Shown here one piece after another: positions 34,428 to 43,512 of a stretch of DNA of 64,000 nt; positions within the stretch are counted from its first letter, which is position 1, and every line of letters starts with the position of its first letter. A model generated the notes under the pieces. The model saw only the letters and a program-made list of their open reading frames with translations. It ran no database searches and had not been told where the DNA came from. The position numbers and the translations under genes were made by a program. Origin of the DNA: Arthrobacter nitroguajacolicus_D (GTDB taxonomy: Bacteria; Actinomycetota; Actinomycetes; Actinomycetales; Micrococcaceae); contig NZ_JAVDSH010000007.1 of assembly GCF_031455195.1 (NCBI RefSeq), positions 124,001-188,000 on the forward strand. The letters are read 5' to 3'.

Positions 34428-35449
34428 TACCACGCCCCATAGAGGACACTGCGAACCACTGTTGCGGGGTTTTGAGCCGTGTGCGCAAACGCCTTCGCCC
34501 CTTGCGACCATGGGAACTGGTCGGTGATGACTGATGCCGGATCGACGACGCCCTCCTCGACCAAACGCACCGCCTCGGAGTACATACCAGGGCCTCCTTT
34601 GATTCCCAGCACTGACAGCTCTTTGAGTAAGATACTCGCCGGCGAAGGGGAATGCGGTCCCCGGCCCACGATGGCAACGACAGAACCCGGGGTTGCTACG
34701 CGTTCTGCGAGGTCCACCCCCTCTCCGGCCGCGGATGTCTCGATGACTAGTATCGGCCCGGCCTGAAGTGACTCGATGTCCTCAGCTTCCGCAGGATCGA
34801 ACATCTTCACTCCCAGGGAGCTACCCAGATGCCGGCGTCGTTTCTGAGGTTCGAAAACAACGCAGTCCCATCCAAGGAACTGGGATACCTGCGCCTGGAG
34901 GATGCCCAAAGGGCCGCCGCCAATGATGGCCGCAACCCCTTGGTCGGTCATAAAGGGCTCCACGCGGCGAAGGGTGTGAAGGGCGACAGCGACGGGCTCG
35001 AGAACGGTGGCGGCCAGATCCGATACGGCGTCCGGCAGCGGAATGAGTTGAACCGCCGGAAGCTGTACATATTCGGCGGCCAAGCCGGGGCCGAGCATAC
35101 CGAGGTACCCGCCGTCCGCGCAGAGCTGCACTTTGCCTCGCCGGCACATCGTGCACTGCCCGCATCGGACGACGGGGTCAACGGCAACGCGTTGGCCCTC
35201 TTCGAGATCGACTCCGGGCCCTACGGAGTGGATGATTCCGGCTCCGTCATGCCCTGTTACCCATGGATACGTGGATCCCCGACCGGAGTAAATGTGCAGG
35301 TCTGTGCCGCACAAGCCCAGAGCCACCATGCGGATGACGACTTGGCCGGGGCCGGGCTGACGTAGGTCCGGTCGAAGCACCGTCTTCATCTCATACGGTG
35401 CTGTCAGCTCTAGAACATGGCCGCCGAGGCTGATGGCTGTGGCGCTCAT
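34427..35449 (-). CDS. Zinc-dependent medium-chain alcohol dehydrogenase
   Basis: MDR-family dehydrogenase of 340 residues. Catalytic-zinc Cys is in CGTDLHI, structural-zinc Cys residues are in CGQCTMCRRGKVQLC, and the cofactor loop is GGGPLG. The usual GHE zinc/relay motif is GHD here (TGHDGAGI), an uncommon change. Likely role: oxidation of an alcohol made by the VAO-type enzyme, or reduction of an aldehyde. Its ATG overlaps the VAO gene stop (ATGA at 35449-35446). Confidence 0.92.
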   Translation of the reverse strand: MSATAISLGGHVLELTAPYEMKTVLRPDLRQPGPGQVVIRMVALGLCGTDLHIYSGRGSTYPWVTGHDGAGIIHSVGPGVDLEEGQRVAVDPVVRCGQCTMCRRGKVQLCADGGYLGMLGPGLAAEYVQLPAVQLIPLPDAVSDLAATVLEPVAVALHTLRRVEPFMTDQGVAAIIGGGPLGILQAQVSQFLGWDCVVFEPQKRRRHLGSSLGVKMFDPAEAEDIESLQAGPILVIETSAAGEGVDLAERVATPGSVVAIVGRGPHSPSPASILLKELSVLGIKGGPGMYSEAVRLVEEGVVDPASVITDQFPWSQGAKAFAHTAQNPATVVRSVLYGAW

Positions 35450-36945
35450 GAGATGCCGTACTTGCCCGGTGCGATGGTTCCCATGGGATCCAGTGCTGCC
35501 TTGATTTGATGCGTGACCTGCTGCAGTACCGGCAGGCGGGACATGGCCCGTTCCTGCCAGTCGGTCGGGGTTCGTCCGATGGGGTAGCCGATCTGGTCGT
35601 ATGCCTCGACCAGAGCCGCATAGGCGGAGTTCATGCGGGCTACCTCATCAGGGTCCTGGCGGTTGAAGATGATCAGGTGCAGGCCGCGTGCGGCCCTGGT
35701 GCTGCAAACGAACTCGACGAAGTACTCAAACCCGTGCTCGGCGAGGATGCGGCGTGAAGTTTGATGCTGAAGCTCAGCAGCTTCGCCGATCATAGGAGTA
35801 GCGGGAAGGAACCAGGTGGCGCCACCGCCGGGGCGCCAGTTGAGCATGTCGACTTCACTTGCGGTGGGTTCACCACTGTAGGTGTCAAGGTGGATCTTGT
35901 AGATGGGGTTATCCAGCATTTCCTTGTGAGAGATGTAGGTGGCCTTACCTGATGCCTCGAAAACGGCGCGGATCTTATCGAGCGTGGGCTGCAGCGCCCC
36001 CACTGAAGGTCCATACAGGGCACCCGACACGAGCCACGCCCCCGTGCCGTGCTTTTCCTGGAGCTCCCGGCGGATGTCGTCCGGCAGCGGCACCTGACCG
36101 TTCGTGCGGTCATAAGGGTATGTATCCTCGGTAGCGAACCCGTAACCGCCGGAGGTCACCTTGATCAGAGTGGGAACCACCGAGTTGAGCTTCAACGGGC
36201 GCACCAATTCAAAGATCTCCGAAAGGTCCTCGTCTCCCGCGAAGGAGAAAGCAAATCCCAAGATGGTCGCTGGACGTGGCATCAGCCAGACGGCAGTCTG
36301 TGTGACTATGCCGAAGTTTGACTGGGTAAAGATGCCGTCCAAGAGAGGTCCGAAGCCGGACTTGTTGGTAAACCGGGTGTTGGCATTCGGAAGGGCCCCG
36401 TCTCCGGTGTTGAATATTTCCCCGTTGGGCAGAACTATTTCCATCCCGCACAGCGTGCCGAAGTGATCGAAGTGAGGGGTGTAGCCGGCACCGCGGTCAA
36501 CGGCATTGCCGATAATGCTGCCATCGGGCGGACCAGAGGTGCCGCTGATCATGAACTTGTCGCCAAGCTCGGCCATTTTTGCCCGTAGCTGTCGGAAAGT
36601 CACTCCCGGTTCGATAACGGCATAGCCGAGCCGTTCATCAACTTCCAGGATGCGATTCATCCTTTTGCCCAGATGCATGATCACCTGGCCCCCTCGGACC
36701 GGAGAGAACTCCCCCATGCCCCAGTTATGACCGGTGCTTGTCGGCCACAGAGACACTCCATGCTCGGCAGCCAGACGGACAATAGTGGAGACGTCGGCGG
36801 TGGAAGAAGGAAAAACTATCCCGTCGGTTTGACGGTCTCCTCCCGGGAGTCGGTTGCTGCTGTATGAGGCGCGGCCAGCATCCGAAACATCCACGGCTTC
36901 TGGGCCAAGGACCTGGGAGACGGCCTCGAAGAACTTTTCTGACAT
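35446..36945 (-). CDS. FAD-linked oxidase of the vanillyl-alcohol oxidase / 4-cresol dehydrogenase family
   Basis: Flavoprotein of 499 residues with the PCMH-type FAD domain (WPTSTGHNWGMGEFSP, GVTFRQL, GTSGPPDGSIIGNAVDRGAGYTP) and a cap domain ending LDPMGTIAPGKYGI. Members oxidise para-substituted phenols or benzylic alcohols. A His in GLHLIIFN lies about where VAO carries its covalently FAD-linking His, not verified. AGGAG precedes ATG 36945. As the upstream member of a coupled unit it probably catalyses the first oxidative step; the adjacent AAHS permease suggests an aromatic acid or phenol substrate. Confidence 0.9.
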   Translation of the reverse strand: MSEKFFEAVSQVLGPEAVDVSDAGRASYSSNRLPGGDRQTDGIVFPSSTADVSTIVRLAAEHGVSLWPTSTGHNWGMGEFSPVRGGQVIMHLGKRMNRILEVDERLGYAVIEPGVTFRQLRAKMAELGDKFMISGTSGPPDGSIIGNAVDRGAGYTPHFDHFGTLCGMEIVLPNGEIFNTGDGALPNANTRFTNKSGFGPLLDGIFTQSNFGIVTQTAVWLMPRPATILGFAFSFAGDEDLSEIFELVRPLKLNSVVPTLIKVTSGGYGFATEDTYPYDRTNGQVPLPDDIRRELQEKHGTGAWLVSGALYGPSVGALQPTLDKIRAVFEASGKATYISHKEMLDNPIYKIHLDTYSGEPTASEVDMLNWRPGGGATWFLPATPMIGEAAELQHQTSRRILAEHGFEYFVEFVCSTRAARGLHLIIFNRQDPDEVARMNSAYAALVEAYDQIGYPIGRTPTDWQERAMSRLPVLQQVTHQIKAALDPMGTIAPGKYGIS

Positions 36946-37130
36946 TAGAACAAACTCCTGTTTGAAGGTTTAAAGTGGTTGTTTTCAGCGGAGAAGACGA
37001 TCCGAATAGAACGGATCGATCCTTCCAAAGGGGTGTTTGGGCCTCGGCGCTCCGGATAACTTTCCTGTGGCAGGAAAAGCCACCCGGTGGGTTGCAGCAG
37101 GGATACGAGGGGACGAAAGGACCGAGATAT

Positions 37131-38486
37131 TCAGACTGTTCCGCGTCGCGCCGGCTCGTCCCGTCCCGGGGACTCGACCTTCCCAGACCCCCTTGGCACG
37201 GCGAAGATCACTAACGCCCCAATCACGGCAAAAGCTGCAAACATGTAGAAATTCACTTGCCAGCCCAAAGCCAGACTGACGATAAAACCACCGATGATGG
37301 GTCCGGTGATGGCACCGATGCGGCCCACGCCCAATGACCAGCTCAATGCTGTGGCGCTGAGGGATTGCGGGTAGTGAGTAGCGCAGTAACCGGCCACAAG
37401 GATTTGGGTTCCGACGGAGCCGAGTCCGGCAAAGGCAACGATGACGAGCAGCAGGGCCAACGGCAGTTGCAGGCTGAGCATCAGAATTGCGATGCAAGCC
37501 AGAGCGAATGAAGTGATGACCACCCGTTTGATGCCGATCCGGTCCGCCACCACGGATGCGCTGATGGAACCGACGATTGCTCCCGCGTTAAGAACGAGCA
37601 GGAAGCTCAGCGCATCGCCAAGGTTGAAGCCTGCCTGTCGCATGATCTGGGGTAGCCAGGTGTTCAAGCCGTAGACGAGAAGTAGACCGCAGAAATTCGC
37701 CAGGGCGAACAAAATCGTCGACAGCCGCCACTTCCGCGTGAAGATTGTCCTGATACTCGAGTTTTGCGTTGTCGCGCCACCGGTCTTGTCTTCGGACGTC
37801 ACGATGTCCGAGTACACCAGCCCGTACTGGGCTGCAACGGCTTCCGACTCCTGGAAGCGCCCCTTGCGGGCAAGGTGTGCCACGGATTCTGGCATAAACT
37901 TCCAAACAACCGGAAGCAACGTTACGAGCGGCAGCGCGCCGATGGCATACATCCAGCGGAAATCCATGTGAGGTAGAAGGTTGATTGCCAGCAGGGAAGC
38001 CAGGACTCCACCCACCGAGTACCCGCTGAACATTACGGCGTTGGCTATTTGACGCCGATCCTTCCGCGCGTATTCCACGGTCAGGGCGATACACGTCGGC
38101 ACTACTCCCCCGAGTCCGAGGCCTGTGAGGAACCGGAGGGCGGCGAAAGCTTCGACCGTCGGCGCCAGCGCGGTGAGCAACATGCATAGCGAGAACCAGG
38201 AAATGCTAGCCAGCATGATTTTTCGCCTGCCCACCCTGTCCGTCAGAACTCCGACGGACAGGGTGCCAATGAGCATGCCAACGAGCGCAAGACTGCCGAT
38301 CAGCCCGGCCTGGGCGGGTGACACTGCCCACTGTTCGTACTTGAGGATTGTAGGGACGGTGGAGCCAAAGACGACAAGATCGTAGCCATCAAAGACGATC
38401 GTCGCGAAACAGAGCAACAAAACGGATCGGCCGTTTCGTCTGGGTACAGCGAGAAGGCGTTGTTGATCAGAAAGGGGCTGCGTCAT
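37131..38486 (-). CDS. MFS transporter, aromatic acid:H+ symporter (AAHS) family
   Basis: Membrane protein of 451 residues with 12 predicted spans. The AAHS signature FDGYDLVVFGSTVP in TM1 and GVLTDRVGRRK between TM2 and TM3 are clear; the Asp in DGYD is important for transport in PcaK/BenK-type proteins. It probably imports the aromatic substrate of the VAO module downstream on the same strand. The palindrome at 38543-38555, 57 bases before its start, is shared with the TetR/SDR promoter region at 46.1 kb. Confidence 0.94.
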   Translation of the reverse strand: MTQPLSDQQRLLAVPRRNGRSVLLLCFATIVFDGYDLVVFGSTVPTILKYEQWAVSPAQAGLIGSLALVGMLIGTLSVGVLTDRVGRRKIMLASISWFSLCMLLTALAPTVEAFAALRFLTGLGLGGVVPTCIALTVEYARKDRRQIANAVMFSGYSVGGVLASLLAINLLPHMDFRWMYAIGALPLVTLLPVVWKFMPESVAHLARKGRFQESEAVAAQYGLVYSDIVTSEDKTGGATTQNSSIRTIFTRKWRLSTILFALANFCGLLLVYGLNTWLPQIMRQAGFNLGDALSFLLVLNAGAIVGSISASVVADRIGIKRVVITSFALACIAILMLSLQLPLALLLVIVAFAGLGSVGTQILVAGYCATHYPQSLSATALSWSLGVGRIGAITGPIIGGFIVSLALGWQVNFYMFAAFAVIGALVIFAVPRGSGKVESPGRDEPARRGTV

Positions 38487-38542
38487 TAGCTGTCTCTTCT
38501 TTCCAGATGCCAGGGGAGGCTGTGGCTTGAATCACAAGATTG

Positions 38543-38555
38543 GACACAGAGTGTC
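38543..38555. promoter_or_regulatory. TetR-type operator upstream of the AAHS transporter
   Basis: GACAC-AGA-GTGTC is a perfect 5-3-5 inverted repeat. Nearly the same sequence in reverse (GGCAC-TCT-GTGTC) lies at 46124-46136 before the TetR gene. The pair suggests that this TetR controls both ends of the module. Confidence 0.6.
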
Positions 38556-39318
38556 ACACTTTTATGGCGATAGTAAATAAGCCGACATACTTTTCTGAAC
38601 ATCCCCGCCCGGAGAACCCCGCTGCCGCCTGCGGACGGGCAGAGGCCGGGTTTGTTACGACAGCAAGAATGGGAGGTGCCGTTTCGGGAAACCGCTGCCC
38701 TGTAATCCTGAAGGGGCTGCCGGAGCGGACGCAGGTGCCTAAGAAGATGCGTTCGATCAGGTACGGTCTTTGGCAGACGCTGGTCTTCCTTCCGATGCGG
38801 ATAAAGAGTCGCGGACTGAATCCCGCCCGCCTAAAGCCGGTGCCTAGGATTTGCCGGGGAAACATGGGCTCCCCGGGGATCGTTGCGGCCACGTTCCCGA
38901 TGTTTCACGAAGGTGGTCGACGATGTGTCCCGGCATTGACCTAACCCAGGTTAAAAACCCACCGGCTTGCTGCCTCTGCCACTGGTTCCACGGTCACCCT
39001 AAAGCCGATCTTCGAGCGGTTTTCGCAGTCGCACATCCCCGAGGAAACTCATGGGTAGTGCCCAGTTGCCGGCTGAATGCTTCCGGCGATACCCGGACGC
39101 TGACGCCGGCACAACGCCCAGCTCTGCAACCGAAAGGGGGCGGACTGGGCGGACTGACTGTGCTCATCGAGATGACCTGGCGCTTGCCGGCGTCGACGGC
39201 TGCGCGGGCGGGCCCGACATTCTCGTGAGAAGCTAATGGCCCGGCTGCGTGATGTTCGGCATGCGGCCGCTGTAGCCTATGACTGTGATGGTGAACCGAG
39301 AAGTGATTGGGGCCGCGA
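38556..39318. other. 760-bp region with no supported gene
   Basis: Both strands carry ORFs of 80-130 codons with poor ribosome sites and no family resemblance. A degenerate gene cannot be excluded. It holds the promoters for the AAHS gene and the PaaX gene. Confidence 0.45.
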
Positions 39319-40197
39319 ATGCCGCAAGGCAGTGATGTCGCCGACGTTGCTCCGATGCCACGTCATCAGCACTTGATCGTCACTGTTTATGGGCTCTACG
39401 CCCGCAATCAGGGGGGCACCTTTGCGGTGGCGGATCTTATCCGCCTCCTGGGTGAATTGGGTATGGAGTCCGCTGGCGTTCGCTCGGCGGTTTCGAGGCT
39501 GAAGAAGCGGGGAGTTCTCGTCAGCGTAAAGCGCGGCGGCGCGGCGGCGTACAAGCTGTCGCCCGAACTGGAAGATGTCTTCACGGCGGGCGATGAACGG
39601 ATTTTCTCACCCCGCCGGGCCAAGAAAGATGACGGATGGCTTTTGGCCTCCTTCTCCGTTCCTGAAGCCCGGCGCCACCTCCGCCACAAGCTGCGGACGA
39701 TCCTGACGCGGGTTGGCTGCGGCCAGGTATCCCCGGGGTTATGGATTGCCCCCGGCGCCCTGGCAAATGAGGTGGAACTGCAGGTTCGGCGCGCGGGCCT
39801 TATGAGCTACGTCGATTTATTCAGGGCAACGCACCTCACCGAAAGTCAGATCAACGAAAAGGTAGGGCAATGGTGGGATCTTCCCTCCCTTGAGGCGCTC
39901 TATACGGACTTTTTGGTGCGTCACGAGCCTGTGCTGCAGCGATGGCTTCAGCGTGCGGGTGAAGATGATGATTCTCCTGCCCTGTTGCGGCAGGCCTTCG
40001 CCGACTACATTCCCATGGTCACTGCTTGGAGACGCCTGCCCTACATGGACCCGGGTCTTCCCGAGGATTATCTGCCAGAAAGGTGGCATGGCCTTGCCGC
40101 CCAGCAGCTTTTCACCCAGCTGCACGAACTGTTGGGGCCTTGCGCTCACGAATATGCGATGTCCATCGTTGGAGCTTCCCAGCCAGTTGCGAGCTGA
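39319..40197 (+). CDS. PaaX family transcriptional regulator
   Basis: Regulator of 292 residues. An N-terminal winged HTH (LIVTVYGLYARN, VRSAVSRLKKRGVL), a central domain (DGWLLASFSVPEARRHLRHKLRTIL) and the C-terminal PaaX block (PGLPEDYLPERWHG) are all present. PaaX proteins repress phenylacetate or related aromatic genes and respond to CoA thioesters (family knowledge). No paa genes occur in the window, so here it may control the flanking VAO or GMC/ALDH genes. ATG 39319 is preferred over TTG 39307. Confidence 0.92.
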   Translation: MPQGSDVADVAPMPRHQHLIVTVYGLYARNQGGTFAVADLIRLLGELGMESAGVRSAVSRLKKRGVLVSVKRGGAAAYKLSPELEDVFTAGDERIFSPRRAKKDDGWLLASFSVPEARRHLRHKLRTILTRVGCGQVSPGLWIAPGALANEVELQVRRAGLMSYVDLFRATHLTESQINEKVGQWWDLPSLEALYTDFLVRHEPVLQRWLQRAGEDDDSPALLRQAFADYIPMVTAWRRLPYMDPGLPEDYLPERWHGLAAQQLFTQLHELLGPCAHEYAMSIVGASQPVAS

Positions 40198-40331
40198 CGC
40201 CAGAGTGCCCTCCAGGCCAACGGTCCTGATGGAGCGGCACCAGTCGTGCTCCTTACGCCGAACTGCGCGGTTTTTAGTCCAAGGAGGCCAGCCACTTCAC
40301 CTCTGGGCTTTCCCCGGCCCTGAAGTAGTAC

Positions 40332-41834
40332 TTAGCTGCGGCTCGGAATGCCGATTGACTTCAGCTCCATGTACTCGCGGAATCCCTCTTCTCCGTTTCT
40401 ACGACCAATGCCGCTTTGGCGGTAGCCGCCCAAGGGTGTTGACACATCAAAATATGCGCCGCCGTTGACAGAAATGTTGCCGGCCCGGAGACGGCGCGCA
40501 ACAGCCAATGCTCGTTCATCTGAGGCGCTACTAACTTCACCAGCCAAGCCGTAAATAGTGGCGTTGGCAATCTCGACGGCCTCGTCCTCGGTATCGTACG
40601 GAATAACGCACAGCACCGGACCGAAGATCTCCTCGTGGGCAACGGCCGAGTGGGGATCGACATCGACAAGGACGGTCGGCTCCACGTAGTACCCGGCCAG
40701 GCCTTCGATGGCGTGACCGCCGGTCAGCAGGCGGGCGCCGGAGGCGACACCGGATTCGATCGCGGACAGGATGACGTCGCGCTGCTTGGCGCTGGCTTGT
40801 GGGCCCTGGATGACTGAAGGGTCCCACACGTCACCGACGATGACGTTGTCGAAGACGGCTTTGAGGATGGGCAAGGCCTCCCGGTAGCGGCTTCGTGGGA
40901 CCAGCAGACGTGTTGAATACGTACAACCTTGACCGGCGTGCGCACACATGACAGCAGCTGCCGGCAGTACCTCCGTTAAGTCGGCGTCATCGAGCACAAT
41001 GTGGGCTGATTTGCCGCCGAGCTCGAGAAATGTCTTTTTAATGGTCGGTGCCCCAGAAGCCAGGACCCTTCGGCCGGTCGAGGTTGAGCCCGTGAAGGTA
41101 ACCATGTCAATGCGCGGATCGGAGGTCAGCATCTCAGTGACTTCAACGGTATTCGTGGTGACTACATTGAAGATGCCGGTCGGAATGTCGGTCCGCTCGG
41201 CCGCGAGGCGGCCGAGTTCCAGACCGCTCCAAGGAGTTAGTGAGGCTGGCTTCAGAATTACTGCATTACCGGCGGCCAGCGCGGGAACTGACTCGGAGAC
41301 GTTGAGGTACAGCGGGTAATTCCACGGAGTGATTGCGGCAACGACACCGATGGGTTCGTAGTGAATCCGGCGCCGGGAGAGGGCGCCGCGGGAAGTGGTT
41401 GGTGACCATTCCTGTTCATAGGCGAATTCGCGGGCCATTTTTGCCCAGAACGCAAGCTCTTCCAGCGGCTGCTCCAACTGTACGCTGTACGTCAGGGCGA
41501 TAGGGGAGCCTGTCTCTGTTACGACGATCCGTCGAAGCCGCTCCTTTTCCTCTACCAGTGCGTCGCGCAACTGCAGGATGCACTTACTCCGGAAGTCCGG
41601 GTCGTTCGCCCAGATTCCCTCGTCAAAGGCCCTCCGCGCGCCCCTAATTGCGCGTTCCATGTCCTCTTCGGTGGCATTTCCGGCGTAACCGGCGCTTTCA
41701 CCCGTGCTGGGGTCGATGTTTTCGAAAAGGCCGCCGTCACTTGCTTCGACCAGCTGCCCGTCAATGAACAAGCGGCGCTCCCCTTCAAGGGGACCGGAAG
41801 CCTGAGTGACGTAATTGTCTTGGGGCGTTGTCAT
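40332..41834 (-). CDS. Aldehyde dehydrogenase
   Basis: Full-length NAD(P)-dependent aldehyde dehydrogenase of 500 residues. Visible motifs: TPWNYPLYL, FTGSTSTGR, FLELGGKS with the general-base Glu, the catalytic Cys in GQGCTYSTR and EIFGPVL. It follows the GMC oxidoreductase by 49 bases on the same strand, so a two-step alcohol to aldehyde to acid conversion is likely. It converges with the PaaX gene. Distinct from the partial aldehyde dehydrogenase at the left edge. Confidence 0.94.
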   Translation of the reverse strand: MTTPQDNYVTQASGPLEGERRLFIDGQLVEASDGGLFENIDPSTGESAGYAGNATEEDMERAIRGARRAFDEGIWANDPDFRSKCILQLRDALVEEKERLRRIVVTETGSPIALTYSVQLEQPLEELAFWAKMAREFAYEQEWSPTTSRGALSRRRIHYEPIGVVAAITPWNYPLYLNVSESVPALAAGNAVILKPASLTPWSGLELGRLAAERTDIPTGIFNVVTTNTVEVTEMLTSDPRIDMVTFTGSTSTGRRVLASGAPTIKKTFLELGGKSAHIVLDDADLTEVLPAAAVMCAHAGQGCTYSTRLLVPRSRYREALPILKAVFDNVIVGDVWDPSVIQGPQASAKQRDVILSAIESGVASGARLLTGGHAIEGLAGYYVEPTVLVDVDPHSAVAHEEIFGPVLCVIPYDTEDEAVEIANATIYGLAGEVSSASDERALAVARRLRAGNISVNGGAYFDVSTPLGGYRQSGIGRRNGEEGFREYMELKSIGIPSRS

Positions 41835-41883
41835 GCGTTTCCCTCTTTCCCTTGGTGGTTTTATGTTGTTGCGCGCCTGATGT

Positions 41884-43485
41884 TCAGGCGTCGTCTCGGA
41901 TAAGTTCGGCTGCGCGCCAAGCCATGGCCATGGCTGGTCCGTTGAGATTTCCCGAGATCATCGCGGGCATAACTGAAACGTCGACGACGCGAAGGTTGCG
42001 GACGCCGCGCACGCGCAGCCGGGAGTCGACGGCGTCGGTTTCGTTTGGTCCCATCGCTACTGCACCACAGGCGTGGTAGCCCGTACCGCCGTTCAGGAAT
42101 GCGGATCTGATGATGGAGTCATCATCCTCAACAGCTGACCCCGGGACGGTCTCAGCGCTGGCAAACTCGGCGATCGGAGACTCTTTGACGAGGGCGCGCA
42201 TCTTGCGGAAAAGTGCGATTGATGTTGATCGGTCGTGTTCAGTGGACAGGTAGTTGGGAATGATCCGGGGGGTGGCCCGTGGATCCTTGGAGGTGATGTG
42301 CACCGACCCCTGGCTGGTGGGCCGCAGGGCAAAACCCAGCAGGGAAAACCCTGGGCGGTTCTCGATACTGGAACCAGTCGAACCTGCACCTGAGGAGTAA
42401 GGAGTAAGGAGGACCTGCGCGTCTGGGCGTGCCAGTTCCGGTGTGGTCTTGAAGAAGGTCAGAATGTCGTAGGCGGGTGTGGAAATCGGTCCTTTCCGAG
42501 TGAGCATCCATTCGAGCCCGCTGCGTCCCTGTCTGAGCGGGGAGGACAGCTTCTTGTTGTAGCCGATGTTCTTGTTCAGGCGGACTTGGAGCGGCAGGCA
42601 GCGGTGTTCACGTACACCCTCACCAATCGTGTCGCTTTCTACGCGAACGTCGATGCCGGCGGCGTTGAGTACGTCTCGCCGCCCTATTCCGGAAAGTTCG
42701 AGCAGTTGGGGTGTGGCGATCGAACCCATGCTGAGGATGACTTCGCGTTTGGCGCTGAAGGATACGGCGGGCTCCCCCGCGAACGCTGTTACTCCCGTGA
42801 CCGTCTCACCGCTAAAGGTCAACCCGGAGACGGTGGTGTTGGTCCGGAGGGTAAGGTTTGGCCGTTTCAATGCTGGCCCGAGGAAGGCCTTGGCCGCGCT
42901 CACGCGGATTCCGTTGCGGATTGTGGCCGGAGCGTACCCGATGCGTTCAGCATCGGAGGCGTTGAGGTCCTGGACCGTTTCAATGCCCAGTCCTCCTGCG
43001 GACCGCATCAGGGCTTCTCCGACTGTTTCGACGTCCTTTCGGACGCCGACTTGCAAGGGGCCACCTGCGCCGCGCATATCGGATTTGCCCAAGGAATGAT
43101 CTTCCATGCTTTTGAACACGCGGAGCATTTGGTCCCAGCCCCAGCCGGGGTTGCCTAGTTCTTCGAGACCGTCGTAGTCGGCCTGAGATCCCCGATTATA
43201 GATCATTCCGTTGACCGAACTGGAACCACCGAGGACCTTTCCGCGGGCCCAGTACTCGACTTGGCCGTTGGGTCCGAAGGGCTCAGTAGGGTAAAACCAG
43301 GTGTACTTGGGGTTGCTCAGGGTGAAGGCAATTCCCTTGGGGATGGAGATCATAGGGTGAGAGTCCGCCCCACCTGCCTCCAAGAGGAGAACAGTAATTT
43401 TGGGGTCCTCCGTCAACCGGTTGGCGAGGACGCATCCCGCGGACCCCGCTCCCACGATGATGTAGTCATAGGTGCCTTTGTTCAC
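41884..43485 (-). CDS. GMC family FAD-dependent alcohol oxidase/dehydrogenase
   Basis: Glucose-methanol-choline oxidoreductase of 533 residues. The FAD-binding N-terminus YDYIIVGAGSAGCVLANRL, the GGSSSVNGM signature (near 87-95), the GSIATPQLLELSGIG motif and the C-terminal catalytic region GTGYHACGAVAMG are all present. It oxidises an alcohol; choline, polyethylene glycol and aromatic alcohols are known substrates in the family and none can be assigned. It lies between a 14-span MFS gene and an aldehyde dehydrogenase in one leftward operon. Confidence 0.94.
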   Translation of the reverse strand: MNKGTYDYIIVGAGSAGCVLANRLTEDPKITVLLLEAGGADSHPMISIPKGIAFTLSNPKYTWFYPTEPFGPNGQVEYWARGKVLGGSSSVNGMIYNRGSQADYDGLEELGNPGWGWDQMLRVFKSMEDHSLGKSDMRGAGGPLQVGVRKDVETVGEALMRSAGGLGIETVQDLNASDAERIGYAPATIRNGIRVSAAKAFLGPALKRPNLTLRTNTTVSGLTFSGETVTGVTAFAGEPAVSFSAKREVILSMGSIATPQLLELSGIGRRDVLNAAGIDVRVESDTIGEGVREHRCLPLQVRLNKNIGYNKKLSSPLRQGRSGLEWMLTRKGPISTPAYDILTFFKTTPELARPDAQVLLTPYSSGAGSTGSSIENRPGFSLLGFALRPTSQGSVHITSKDPRATPRIIPNYLSTEHDRSTSIALFRKMRALVKESPIAEFASAETVPGSAVEDDDSIIRSAFLNGGTGYHACGAVAMGPNETDAVDSRLRVRGVRNLRVVDVSVMPAMISGNLNGPAMAMAWRAAELIRDDA

Positions 43486-43512
43486 AATTCAACTCCCGTG
43501 TTGCCTTGAGGT

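Noticed and set aside
38540..38944. 134-codon ORF upstream of PaaX
   Set aside because: Overlaps the TetR-type operator, no ribosome site, no recognisable family.
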